In this document: positions 1 to 12,503 of the stretch, one piece after another
Layout of the letters: each line of letters begins with the position of its first letter
How positions within the stretch are numbered: position 1 is the stretch's first letter
From: Whalleya microplaca
Taxonomy: Eukaryota; Ascomycota; Sordariomycetes; Xylariales; Xylariaceae
Reading direction: 5' to 3'
Assembly (NCBI GenBank): GCA_022497155.1
Contig: MU385749.1
Span: 62,001-126,000 of the forward strand
Length of the DNA stretch: 64,000 bases
The notes under the pieces: model-generated
Databases searched by the model: none
What the model saw: the letters and a program-made list of their open reading frames with translations, nothing else
Told to the model about the DNA's origin: nothing
Position numbers and translations under genes: made by a program

Positions 1-1090
1 CCGTACATTATTCGGAAGGTTATTTTCTATTCTTTTTTTTTAGCTATTTATATTAAATAGTAGCTATTTGGGAGATCGATAGCCGTAAATTATTAAATAT
101 CGCAAATGTTTTTTTTTATTATTGTTATAAGGGTTAAAGGGTATCCGTTTTTAATCGTACCGTTATTAAAAGTTCGGTAATCGTAAACTTATTAATATAT
201 GGGTTTTTCTTGCTTATTTTATTTTATTTTGCTATTTTTTATTTTTGGGACTATAATAATAGAAAATCCTACTAGTAATTTTAAAGGTTTAATGTATCCT
301 TATATTAGATTTTTTTAGATGTTTCTCTAAAGAGCGTTAGCTTTTTCTGGGTTTATATAGTAAATCTGGTATAGCTTCGGATAGTATCCTTTTTTAAAAG
401 GTATATAATAGTCCCATTAATTATAATTAAGTAATTTATTCTTTGTTTTCTCTCTAAATAAGCTTTTATATTTATAATATTCCTTTAGGATATAGCTTAA
501 AAAACCTTCTAATTTTTCCGGTATTTCTAGAGTATTTTCGATAAATTATATTTGTTTAAAAAGTGCTGTATTTTATTTAATAGTATTACTTTTTTAATTA
601 ATATAAGGGTTACTTTTAAAAAGCTATAGCATTCTTAAAATAATGTCATATTTATAAATATCTATTATATCGAATATAAGTTTTTCCGTTCTTTTTTTAA
701 TAAAAACGGTTAAGGGAATAGTTTTTCTAGTAATATATCTTTTATTATAAGTCGTTCGGCTCCTATTTATTGTTTTTAAGATATAGGGTTCCTTTTTAAT
801 TACCTAAGGTATCTAGTATTCTTTTGCTATAAAGGAGGAAATAAAGTTTTTATAAGCTCTTAAATCGATTAAGGTTTGGAAGGTTAAGTTAAAGTATTTA
901 ATTATTACTTTTAGCTTTAGCCGGGCTTTATAAAAAAAAATGCTTATTTTAGCTAAAGTCTTTTTTAATAAGGCCCCCTGCCTTATTATCGGGAGCCTTA
1001 ATAATTTTTTAAATAAGTTATTTATTTCTACTAATAAGCCTTTTAAACTAAATAACGCTAGCACTAATCTTCCGTATAGTTTTGCCACTA
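1..1090 (-). pseudogene. pol: Protease and N-terminal reverse transcriptase relic
   Basis: At about 890-830 the minus strand reads LIDLRAYKNFISSFIAKEY, which lines up with the retropepsin pattern LIDSGA-x-x-NFIS (the active-site Asp is kept, Ser-Gly has changed). At about 640 follow IFDIIDIYKYDIILRM and FKSNPYIN, typical of the protease-RT linker, and at about 370-200 YKSLFREKT, LIQGYIKPL and IIIVPK, the start of a Gypsy reverse transcriptase. Several stops sit at expected Gln positions. The catalytic YxDD box is outside the window. Confidence 0.6.
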
Positions 1091-2449
1091 ATTTAGTCCT
1101 TTTTTACAGTTATTACAGAAGATATAAATAGTTACGAAATTAATATATAAATATATATTATAATTTTTAAGTAATTTCTAATTTTTATAAATAGGAGTTT
1201 TATTATTAAGGACTAGAAATATTTGGTGTTAGATTTTAGAAATAAAATATTTTATATATTCCGGTTATCGATAAAAAATTTATATTATAGTATTATAATT
1301 TTTATTTTTAATATTACGCTCGCTTTTATCCGTCTAAATATTAAGGGTAATTTTTTTTGCTACGTTTAGGTACTAATATAAATGCTTAAATTTAAAAAAA
1401 ATCCATCCCGTTTGGCGGATATTTCTATATTAATAAATTTCCTAATTTCGACCTTTAGGATCTAAATTTTATAATTCTTCTGGTAAGTTAGTTATAAGAT
1501 TTTAGGAACTTTTTTCTTTTTTTTAAATAAAAATGGCGTTAATAAATGCGAAATCCGTGCTAAAACTACTAGAATTAAAAAAGGCTTTTTAGAAAAAAAT
1601 ACCTATAAGTTTATTTTTATTTAATTCGGGCTTTATTTCTATTTATAAAAATTTATAAAGGTTATAAATAATAAAAGCGTAATATATATAACCTTTAGCT
1701 TAAGCTTTTTTACTTTTTTCCGACTTTAGGTAAAAGTAGTAAGCCACTAGATATTCTAGCTATTTAAAAGTAATATTACATTAATATAAGTCTCTTTTAT
1801 TATCGCTAAAGTTTATTTTTTTTTCTTTTAGCTAATTTTTAGAATTATTTCTATTTAGTCGGCGAGTTTTTTTTCGGGGCTAATAGTTAAAATCGATTTT
1901 ACTCAATCGATAGGTTTTATAATCGTTTTAAATATAAAAGAACTAATATATATTTATATAGTTTAAGATATTTTACGAGATTCCTATATTAGTTTCGGCA
2001 AGGTATATAAGATATTTTTAATACTTTTAATTATAGATATATCCGAGTTTATTAGTTACGCGCGCGTTTAACGTTTATAGATAAAAAAGGTAGGCGCGGA
2101 GTTTTTCTTAGGTATAATAAGCGTAATTACTTATATTAAGGTAAATTTTTTTAAAAGCAGCTACAATTATATATTTATATTATAAAACAAAATTACTATA
2201 TTTAAACCTATTGTCTAAATTATAATTAGCTTTTTTTATTTCTTAATAAGTAGCTCGTACTTTTTTTTATAGCTAAGGAATACTACCTTTTCGGGGTCGA
2301 TTTTAATTTTTCCGTAAGGACTAATATTTATTTTTATAATATCCCTTCTTTCTATAGTTAAAATATTTAATATAAGATTTATTTATTTTAGGTTATATAT
2401 TCCTAATAGTTATGCTAACTTATTATTTTTTTTTTTTATTAGACGTTTT

Positions 2450-3870
2450 TTTAGAGTCGGGAGTTAAAAAATTCTTTCGTTTTTTTTCTAAGTATCGTTT
2501 ATATATTTATTAGTTTATTAAGATAGCTTTTTTAATATAGTTATCGAATTTTTCGGGCCGTTTTTGCTTATTTAATTTATCTTTTACGGGGTTTTTTAAT
2601 CCTTTATAAAATAGGTAAAATAGCGACGCTTCTAGTAATTTAGTTTCGGCAGCATATTACTTAAATTCCGTGGCGTATTCTATTATTAATTTTTTCTACT
2701 TTATATTATATATTGCTTTTTCTACATTATAAGCACTATTAAAGTTCCCAAATATTTTTTTCAGTCCTTTTTTAAAGTTATTATATTTCTCGAAAAGCTA
2801 CTTACTAGTTAGGGAAGCGTCGTTCCTTTTAAAAAAGACATCTTTAGTTTGGGATTTATACCAGGCTAGTACTTTATCGGTTAGGAATTATTTTATAGCG
2901 TGGATTTTTTTTCGTTCGCTATCTAAAAATCCGTTATAAAAGTTTAAGTAAATCTTAACTTAAATAAAAAAACTTTTTAACAACTTAAGGTTACCTCCGA
3001 ATTTAACTGGGACTTTAGGCTTATAAGTAGGCATGTCGTCTTCGTTAGAATTATCGGAGTTATAGCCACTTAAGTCTAAGGAGTCTGGATCTCCAGGTTT
3101 TCCTAATGGTTTTAAATCCTTCGGGTTAGGCTTCTTCGGGGAATCTGGCTTCTTCGGGAAATCTGGCTTCTTCGGGAGATCTAGCTTCTTTAGGGGATCT
3201 GGCTTTTTTAGGGGATCTGGCTTCTTTGGTTGCCCAGGTCTATTAGGAGAAGTTGGAGGAGTAGCTGACGTACTAGCTACTGTAGGTTATCGACTAAAGG
3301 CTCCTGCCAACTGTTATCCTTTTTGCTACTTAATAGCTACTTTCCGTTCGTGTTATTATTTAGCTATAATTTTCTATTCGATTAGTTATTAGGCTATAAG
3401 TTTCTATTCGTATTATCGTTAAGCTATTTCGGCTTTCAGTTATTATTTTATAACTTATTCCTTTAGTTTTAAATCCGGTTCTTCTTATTATTTCCTAGGG
3501 CCGGTTTCTTTTTCGGAGCTAAATTCTTCTTGTTTCTTTCCAGAGCCGGTTTTTTCTTCGGAACTAAATTCTTTTTGTTTCTTTCCAGGGCCGGTTTTTT
3601 CTTCGGAACTGGATTCTTTTTATTTCTTTAGGTTAAGAGAGGACCTTTCTAGTCCAGGTATAAGTCCTTATTTAGCTTCTACTAATAAGGCCTAGGATCG
3701 GGTCTATAATAGATCTTTATATAGTTCTAGCTGTTTGCTTTTTTGTCCCATTAGTTCGTTAATAAAGTTATATATTTCTTTTATTAAAGGGAGATCCTCT
3801 AAAGAAATGATTTCCTTCTTTTCGTCTAAAGGAATGGAATATTATTGTTTTATAAGATCTTTTTTACTAT
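2450..3870 (-). pseudogene. gag: Gag pseudogene of the left Ty3/Gypsy element
   Basis: Minus-strand translation shows an N-terminal acidic/Lys-rich part with a 15-residue unit (SSEEKTGPGKKQxEF type) repeated three times at about 3480-3630, then a run of six-residue KKPDPL-like repeats at about 3110-3235, then a start MPTYKPKVPVKFGG at about 3033 and a retrotransposon Gag domain (motifs ITDKVLAWYKSQ-like, KIFGNFNSAYNVEKA, YATEFK-YAAE, LFYLFYKGL). Stops occur at Gln positions of the Gag fold. The reading frame is not functional. The Gag assignment rests on the pattern of hydrophobic and aromatic positions known from fungal Gypsy elements. Confidence 0.7.
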
Positions 3871-4123
3871 TAAAGGCTATAATTATACCTTAGCTTAGGC
3901 GAATAAGTCGTCTGACTTATTTATAGTTCTTTTCCTATCTTCTAATTAAGGAGCGATTAAAATATAATAAAGCCGTTACTATAAGTCTTGATTTGAAATA
4001 ACAAAAAACATAAAAAATAAAATACTTAGATTAATCGCTGGCTAGCAGAAAGAGAGACTATTTAAGGGACGGCGAAACACAGTCCTTTTATATCTAAATA
4101 GCTTCCTAGTAACTAGGACTGGA

Positions 4124-4223
4124 TTGCCAAGCCACTAGGGCCTTGGCAACCACCTGGTTGCCAAGCCATTATCTCTTGGCAATCACTTAGTTGCCAAGCC
4201 ATTTCCTCTTGGCAACCATAAAT
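4124..4223. repeat. Three tandem 33-34 bp units with internal inverted repeats
   Basis: Three consecutive units begin at 4124, 4158 and 4191. Each starts TTGCCAAGCCA and ends near CTTGGCAA, so TTGCCAAG and CTTGGCAA form an inverted repeat within each unit. The block lies upstream of the TATA-like sequence of the left retroelement (minus strand), which fits LTR enhancer repeats, but it also lies about 150 bp before the first recognisable PKS exon. Confidence 0.8.
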
Positions 4224-4370
4224 CACGTGGTAGCTGGTTGCGGGGATATTCAGGAATGGGTGGTTGTAACAGAGCCAAATGGCACCAAGAAAAATATGGT
4301 ACGTCCCATACATAGATCCCCTATGACAAACGGCACTACAAGACTCACACGAGGGTAGCTTTCTTCGCAA

Positions 4371-7300
4371 GGGGCGCATTTCATCAAAGATGATCCCGCA
4401 GCGTTCGACGCCCCATTCTTCTCCATAACATCTAAGGGTATATGAAGTTGTTCCCGTAGCTTGTTTCTTTCACTAATGGTGACGAAAATCAAAGAGGCCC
4501 ATTCCATGGATCCCCAGCAGCGTTGGCTCCTAGAGGCCACATATCGAGGGTTGGAGAATGGTAAGTCATCCAAGTGCCAATTCCGGTGATGTCCTACGTT
4601 GTTTAATCATCAACAGCGGGGATACCCGTGGAGAGGCTCGCAGGAACTGATACCGCGGTGTTTTCGGGGTCCATGTCGTATGACTATATGAACATCATCT
4701 CCAAGGACCCTGATCGTTCGCCTGTAAACACGGCTACAGGCACGACCGCTTCCATCTTGGCTAATAGGCTGAGTTGGTATTTTGATCTAAGAGGACCAAG
4801 TATTCAGGTCGATACTGCTTGTTCCTCTAGCATGACTGCGGTAGACCTAGCCTGTCAAAGCTTACGGGGGGAGCAGACCTCCATGGTATGATTAACCGAG
4901 AAGTTCCTGCCCGTACTGTGTACATGAACTGATTAATGTGGCGTTAGGCACTCGTGGCAGGATGCAATGTCCTCTTGACCCCGGAAAGGTCATTGCATTT
5001 GTCTAGTATGAATTTTCTGTCGGAAGATGGTCTTTCGTACAGTTTTGACCACCGGGCAAATGGGTACGCCCGGGGAGAAGGTGTTGTTGTGCTCGTCCTG
5101 AAGAGGCTACGCGACGCTGTTAGAGATGGGGACATGATCCGTGCCGTGATCAAAGCCAGCGGATCAAATCAGGATGGCCGCACGCCTGGCCTAACCCAGC
5201 CGAGTCAAACCTCTCAAGAGGAGCTTATTCGAAAGGTGTACAAGTCGTGTAATCTTTCCTTCGCAGCAACACGCTATATCGAGGCGCACGGTAAGCACCA
5301 CTTATTGTTAATCAACCAGGTGTACTAACACGGAAAGGCACTGGAACTCAGGTTGGGGATACCACGGAGGCTAGAGTTCTTGGCCGGATTTTCCGGACCA
5401 GCCGCAGAGCGGCTGAGCCACTATATGTGTAAGTAGTCCCGTTCACACGTCGTCAGGCCTACCTAATTACCTCTCCAGAGGCTCCATTAAGCCCAATATC
5501 GGTCATCTCGAAGGCGCCAGTGCCCTGGCGAGCATTGTCAAATGCGTTATGGTCCTCGAAAGGGGAGTAATCCCACCGAACGCACTGTTCGAAAAATGGA
5601 ACCCAAAGATAGACAACAAATTCAATCGACTGGAGGTAAGAAAATTAGTCTGTTGTGTTTTAGTTCATACTCAGACTTACAGGTACCGACCTCATCCGTG
5701 CAATGGCCGTCCCCAGGGTTGCGTCGAATCTCAATCAGCTCATTCGGCTTTGGGGGTTCGAATAGTCATATTGTCTTGGACGATGCTTACCATAGTCTTG
5801 AATCCCTTGGACTGAGAGGGAATCATCGCACTCAGCTCGTACTGAGGTCTCCAAGCCCGACTGAGGACGTAGACACGAATGGAACTATGGGTGAAACAGC
5901 CGAGGGAGCTGCGGTATCAACGCACCCTGATCTTCGACAGCAAATTGGCCGTGTCGATAAACTGACCGAGCACCGCCTCTGCTTCGGAGAAGATCAGGTG
6001 GCATGGGAAGAGACCACGAGTAATTCTCAACAAACCTCAAGCCATCTCATCTTGACAGCCACATGTACCCCAAGTCAGAGCTCCGGTGAAACTAGCCCCC
6101 TTGCCTCCCTCAAGCATAAACTGCTTATCTGGTCTGCCAAAGATGAAGATACACTTCGCAGAATACTCGCCAGTCAGATCAAATACTACCAAGAGAAGGT
6201 AGTCGGCTCCGCCGATCAGCTGGAGCGTTTGGCTTACACACTTTCCGCACGACGAAGTCTTATGGCATGGAAAGTTTTCGCCATTTCCGGCGTGAACAAT
6301 TCTATCCAGTCCACCAACCTCGCCACATCCAAAATCCTGCGTTCCCCGCGCAAAAATGCGGTTGCCTTCGTTTTCACCGGGCAGGGAGCTCAATATGCCA
6401 AGATGGGTGTAGAGTTACTCCATTACCCCATTTTCCACTCAACACTCGTGCGAGTGAACGACTCCCTTCGTAGACTCGGAGCTGAATGGTCTCTCTTCGG
6501 TAATTATTGCCCTCACTATCCTTCTACATCGTCATGTTAATTTGTGCTGTGTCTTAGATGAGTTGTGGCTTGGGGATAATATCAATGCACCCCAGATTAG
6601 CCAGCCACTCTGCACCGCTCTGCAAATCGCTCTTGTCGAGCTGCTGAAGAGCTTCGGTGTTACCCCAGATGCCGTTGTTGGGCACTCTTCTGGGGAAATA
6701 GCAGCAGCATATACTATAGGAGCCCTTTCTCTTGACTCTGCTTGTAGAGTGGCGTACCAAAGAGGAAGATTAGCGGCCAAGCTCATTGCGTCATTAGACT
6801 ACGCAAGTGGGATGATGTCCGTCAATATCCCAGAAGAACAGGTCCCCGCCTATCTCGAGAGGGTCAATGCCGAGTCACAAATCCATGTTTCGTGCGTGAA
6901 CAGCCCGTTCAATACAACCCTATCTGGTCAGGAGCTCGTGTTGGACAAACTGAAGGAGGTATTGGATGAGGACAAGGTGTTTTGTCACAAACTGAAGACA
7001 GGCGTGGCCTATCACTCGCCTACAATGAGTCAGATCTCTCAGGAGTATCTATGCTGCCTAGAGTCACTGGAAACTCGCGAGACATCGAACAGTGACATAT
7101 TTATGGTGTCGTCAGTGACTGGTCAGCATGTCTCACCGTACGTGGTGTCTAGTGGGGAATATTGGGTTAACAACCTGGTCTCGCCTGTGCGTTTCGCCGA
7201 TGCATTACAATACCTTTCTTCGGCAGCTCCAAGGGTGGATGGTATCAAAGAAATCTCCGATTACCTGGAGATTGGACCTCACGGGGCGCTACAGAGACCT

Positions 7301-10300
7301 ACCAAGGACTGCCTCCGCCAATTCCTCGGTAGTGCTGGTTTCAGATATGTCTCTGCTCTGTCCAAGTTTGACTCGCCTTTGAAAACGATTCTGGAGTTGG
7401 TAGGGCATCTTTTCCTTCATGGGTTCCCAGTATCTGTCACAGCAGCAAATCAGCAAGACGCCAGCCAAAACCCGCCCTTTCTCACGAATCTTCCCGGATA
7501 TAAATTCGATCACCAACATCTTTACTGGCATGAGAGCAACTGCAGTCGCCAGTGGCGGCTCCGTGACGCACCTCCACGGGCACTGTTAGGAGTGCGAACG
7601 GCGGATTGGAGCCCCCTAGCGCCCCGGTGGCGGGTGACTCTCAGTATTGGCGAGATGCCTTGGATTTCAGATCATATTGTCAATGAACGAGTAATATTTC
7701 CTGCCACGGGGACGGTTATGATCGCCTTGGAGGCTGTGCGAGAGATGGTCAACACACATAAAAAGCTCCTAGCATATACTGTCAAGGATGCAACTTTCAT
7801 GAACCCCATCGTTATTCCAGCAGAATCTGAAACCGAGCTGATGGTGGTACTACGACCTCTTCAAGGAGTATACGAGAAGTCAGCTACTCGGTTTGAAGTT
7901 CAGATTTTCGCCACTATAGGTGACTATTGGAACAATTGTTTCAAGGCCATAATCCATATAAAATATGATGAGGGTCCTTCAGAAGTTGATGTTGGGCTTG
8001 AAGCTCGTACCGCTGTCCAAGATGCGATACGCAATAATGAAAATGCCAAAAAGGAATCGACAATACATGTTGGTAAACATGACTTTTATGAGACCCTCGG
8101 ACGACATGGGCTTAAATATGGCGACAGTTTTTCGCTGGTCGATAACGTCCACTGGAATGGAAGTCAAGTGGCAACAGCACGTATCAACTTTGAGTCGCTC
8201 GACCTTCCATTAGAGGCTGTTGCACATCCGGCGCTTCTCGACGCGGCCCTCCAGGTGTGTTTCGTGGCGCCCTCGGAGGGGATGACGAAGATGCTTCCAA
8301 CCGTGGTTCCTCATAAGATACAAGATCTATGGATCTCGGCGACTGAATGGAAATGTCTGAGATCGCCAACGGTCCAGGTCTCAACAACTTCGAGGCTTAA
8401 GTCCGTAGATTTCGGAATCGAGAGCTCTCTAACGATTCTCGCAGATGATGGGTCACTCCTTTGCCAAGTCAATCAACTCGAGATGTCGCCGATTATGAGC
8501 ACACAATCACAAGGCCGAGATTCCAGTGTAGTCGTTCATCGCATCGATTGGAAGCCATCTTTGTCAGTGATTGAACCAGTCCAGTTACACTCCTACTGCG
8601 GGCTAGGTAATTTCCCCGAGGACGAAACTGCGGTGATAAGCTACTGTACTCAGCTGGAGGATACGTTAAGAGCTGTTTTGCAGAAGAAATTACCCATACT
8701 CCAGGCGACAGATTGGTCAAGGGTGCCCCCACATATGCAGAAGTATGTTTCATGGATGAAGCGACAACTGCAGGAAGAGAGTGACAGAATCGAAGAACCA
8801 GTGGAGGTAAGCGATGAGACTCTGGCGGCACGCTTGAAAGGGCTGGAGGAGGCCAGGCCGTCCTGGAGGCTTTTCATCGAAGTTGCCAAGAACCTTGTTG
8901 GGCTTTTGCGTGGCGAAACCGACCCCCTTGAGCTTTTTTACTCGACCTCGGTCGCCGGCGACCTGTATGACGATTTCTATAGGCATATTCGTAACGAAAG
9001 GCTCGTTTCATATCTTGAACTCCAAATTCACCAGACACCTGGCCAGAGGATACTTGAAGTCGGTGCTGGCACCGGGGCTTTAACTCATAGTATTCTCTCC
9101 ATCATGCAGCAAGTTGAACAGCACACTGGAGGTATCGCATTCATCGAATATGCTTTTACCGACGTATCGGGCGCCTTTTTCGAGAAGGCTTCTGAAAGAT
9201 TTGCCGAATTTCACGACCGCATGGCCTTTAAGGTATTTAATATCGAAAAGGACATCGAGGCACAGGGTTTCCATCCTGGAACCTACGACTTAATTCTTGC
9301 CGGTGACAGTCTTCATGTGGCTGCGGACCTCGCGGGAGCTCTTAAGCGACTGCGGCATCTCCTGAAGCCCGAAGGCCACATCATCTTTCGAGAAACGACG
9401 GCTCCCAACCCTTTTGTCATGGGTTTCGGCTTCGGTATCCTTCCGGACTGGTGGCGTAATGACGAGGACTACCGCGAATGGGGCCCCACGATCACAGAAC
9501 AGGAATGGGACTCTGTGTTGAGACATAGCGGGTTCTCTGGTAATGATGTAGTCATGAGAGACTATCAGAACGTTAGTGCCCACTATGCAAGCACGATCGT
9601 GTCCACAGCCAAGGGCGGTACGTCGAGTGCGATCTGGGTCGCCAGAACATTACTGGTGATAAGAGACGGGGACGAGCATCAGCATAATCTAGCGTCTGTG
9701 CTTGCCAAAGAGCTATTTGCCTCTTTCGAACATCATGTACAGGTTCTAAAGCTCACTCAGTTGTCCGAAGCAAGCGTGGGTCCCGCTGACATTGTCGTTT
9801 TCCTTGCTGACATCGGAAACTCCATACTGGACCAGACGTCAGAACAGACATTCGGCCTTGTCAAAGGGTGGATGAGTCAATCGACCAGCGTGCTTTGGGT
9901 AGCTGTTGCCAACCTGTATAGAGAGCCTTCGGTCGCTACTTATCCCCATATCGGTCTACAACATGGCTTTCTCCGTACACTACGCACAGAGCTCGATAGA
10001 AAGAGCGGCATTATTTCTTTCATGGTAGAAGATGAAGTTCCCGATGTAACTGCTCTAGCTAAGAGCATATCGGCTGTGTTCAGATCCGCGTTTGTAGACA
10101 TGTCGTCCGAGGTCGAGTTCGTTCTTCGCGATGGCCTCATCTTTACGGGACGGCTAGTAGTGGATCATGATGTTAGCAGACAACTGTCGTTGTCTACCAA
10201 TCCCTACCCAACGGCTGAACCTTGGCTCCCGGGGCCCCCGTTGATGCTTGAAGTCGGGACTCGTGGGCAGCTTGACTCGCTTCGTTTCACAGAAGATGCC

Positions 10301-12503
10301 AGCCACCGTAATGGCCTCGACGATATGAGCGTGGAGATAGAAGCCAAAGCCTGGGCGCTGAATTTTCGCGATGTTTTTGCTGCTGTGGGACGATTAGAGG
10401 TTGACGACGGCTTCGGCTCCGATTGTGCAGGAATCGTGACCCAGGTCGGGTCTCAATGCAAGTCGGTGAAGCCAGGCGATCGCGTTTGCATGTTCACATT
10501 CGGCTGTATGCGAACGTATCCTCGTGCTGACGCATGGTGTGTGAGCCCCATACCAGATTCTATGACATTCGAGGAAGCATGCGGGATAATAAATCCTGCA
10601 CTTACTGCATGGCAGTCCCTAATCGAAGTGGCGCGCCTACAAAAAGGGGAAAAGGTGCTTATACATGCTGCTTCAGGGGCTACAGGCCAGTTGGCCATCC
10701 AAATTGCGAAAAGATGCGGCGCAGAAATTTTTGCTACAGTCGGCTACAACTCCAAAAAAACAGCTTCTTATTGACGAGTACAGCATCGCTTCTGATCACA
10801 TCTTTTATAGCAGAGATACAAGCTTTGCTCAGGGTATCAAGCGGATGACACATGGTCATGGCGTGGACGTGGTGTTGAACTCGTTGGTAGATGAAGGGCT
10901 TCGGGCATCGTGGGAATGTATAGCCCCTTTTGGGCGTTTCATCGAAATAGGCAAGGCGGATATCAACGCGAACGCTTCACTGCCGATGGCATGCTTTGCT
11001 AAGAATGTTATGTTTGCGGCAATGGACCTTGTCCATATCTTCATAGATCGAAAGAAGCATGCGCAAAGGATCTTGGGGAAAATATGGGAATTAGTTAAGG
11101 ACGGCGCAATTAGCTCTCCACGGCCGTTGCATGTGTATGGCGTCAATGCTGCGGAGGACGCATTCCGAAATCTTCAGGGAGGCAAAAATTCGGGGCGGAT
11201 CATTATTCGTATTGATCCTTCCACCGTAGTTCAGGTACGTATACCACAATCTTGAACGTTGGTGCAGTGCTGATGGGTGCTAGAAATACCTAACCGCCCA
11301 GACCTGGACTTTAGAGGAGAACTCGACCTATCTCGTTGCAGGGGGTTTTGGAGGAATTGGACGATCCATACTCAGGTGGATGGCTAGAAAAGGCGCCAAG
11401 TACTTGCTCGTTTTGTCCAGATCAGGAGCCACATCAGATTCCGCGGCCACGACTGTGAATGAACTGACCGAGATGGGCGTCAAGGTGATGGCACTGAAGT
11501 GTGATATCTCGGTCCAAGAAAGCCTATCTCGAGCTCTGGATGACTGCAATCGGTCTATGCCCCCGATTCGAGGATGCGTGAATGCGACAATTGCCCTCAG
11601 GGTAAGTGCTAATTTCCTCATGGGCCCTCCTATTTGGATTGTTCTTGTTGACATTGATAGGACTCCATCTTCGAAAACATGACACACGCACAATGGGAGA
11701 GTGCAATATGCGCCAAAGCCCCAACGTCATGGAACCTCCATACTCTTCTTCCGGATCTAGATTTTTTCATTCTTCTATCGTCAGTTTCGGGCATCATTGG
11801 AAACGCAGGGCAATCCAACTACGCAGCTGGTTGTACATTTCAAGATTACCTAGCACGATACCGTACAAGCCATGGGTACAAGGCGACGGCTATCGACCTT
11901 GGCTTAATGAGGACTATCGGTGTTGTTGCCGAGAACAAGGAATTGAAGCAAAAAGTCCAAGTTTCGCCCGCTCTAACTGCAATCGAAGAAGACGAGTTCC
12001 TGACATTGATGGACGTTTGTTGCAGTCCCACACCAATCGCAGCTGACTCGTCACGGAGCCAGCTCATCATCGGCCTAAACACCCCCATGGAACTCCTCGA
12101 TCGCTCTCTCGAGCCTCCGGAAGCCTTAAAGCGACCATTGTTTGGTTATTTCGGCCAGCCCCGCGGCCTATCTAAGGCCATCAAACCAACAGGTGATATC
12201 GATCCAGCACTGCTATTCAGGCACCAAGAGTCAACAGAAGACCGGGCAAGGATAGTCGTGCAGTCGCTTGCTCGAAAACTGGCCCGGGCGCTGTCGGTCA
12301 AAGCAGAAGATATCGATATCGACAACCCGTTGCATGTGTTCGGCGTAGATTCCCTTGTTGCAGTCGAACTAAGGAATTGGATGGCAAGAGACTTCGCAGC
12401 AAATATACCCGTGTATGAGATAATGGGGGGGAGGACAGTGGCAGCCATTGGCGAGCACGTGGCCAAAGTGAGCCAGATTCATCTTGCACGCGATGGTACC
12501 TAG
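4371..12503 (+). pseudogene. Highly reducing type I polyketide synthase, 5'-truncated and frameshifted
   Basis: An iterative HR-PKS of roughly 2,540 remaining residues in ten exons: 4371-4437, 4495-4560, 4617-4885, 4948-5290, 5338-5428, 5479-5635, 5683-6499, 6558-11234, 11302-11601, 11661-12503. Domains in order: KS (Cys of DTACSSS at 4820, His of EAHG at 5287, His of GHLEGA at 5504), AT (GHSSGE, Ser at 6686), DH (His at 7673, Asp of HPALLDAALQ at 8240), C-methyltransferase (EVGAGTG near 9055), ER (HAASGATGQLA near 10663), KR (AGGFGGIG near 11340; Ser and Tyr of SSVSG...NYAAG after 11775) and ACP (Ser of GVDSL at 12351). There is no release domain, so a partner must free the product. Odd points: about 80 residues of the KS N-terminus are missing at the retroelement border; the frame above 4371 is open to 4200 except for a TAG at 4356. 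A seven-A run at 10754-10760 shifts the ER frame by one base. The DH motif has Glu where Gly is usual. It may be a pseudogene, or the frameshift may be a sequencing error. Confidence 0.9.
10754..10760 (+). other. Homopolymer frameshift in the PKS ER domain
   Basis: The long exon runs in one frame to a stop at 10774, while the conserved ER C-terminal half continues without a gap in the next frame from about 10760 to 11234. The switch falls in a run of seven A. No intron with usable splice sites fits here; the only GT...AG pair nearby spans 25 bp, too short, and would remove conserved residues. This is either a one-base insertion or a homopolymer sequencing error. Confidence 0.85.

Larger units (their letters stand above)
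1..4240 (-). mobile_element. RIP-mutated Ty3/Gypsy LTR retrotransposon, truncated by window edge
   Basis: Read on the minus strand, this AT-rich block gives in order a promoter-like leader (about 3970-4240), a Gag region (about 3870-2450), a poorly readable stretch, an aspartic protease (about 950-820) and the beginning of reverse transcriptase (about 600-1). Gag-PR-RT order is that of Ty3/Gypsy elements; the rest of pol must lie beyond the left edge. Many in-frame stops fall where the family has Gln, as expected from CAA/CAG to TAA/TAG changes. CpG is still common while CpA is rare, which is the RIP pattern. Exact LTR borders are not certain; a TATA-like stretch near 4090 (minus strand) and a 34-bp tandem repeat at 4124-4223 suggest the 5' LTR. 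The 5' end directly abuts the broken PKS gene. Confidence 0.8.

Noticed and set aside
813..1131. Plus-strand ORF at 940-1131
   Set aside because: It is antisense to the retropepsin relic; the minus-strand frame carries the LIDxxAxxNFIS pattern.
10730..10760. A 25-bp intron restoring the PKS ER frame
   Set aside because: Far too short for a fungal intron and it would delete conserved residues; a homopolymer frameshift is simpler.
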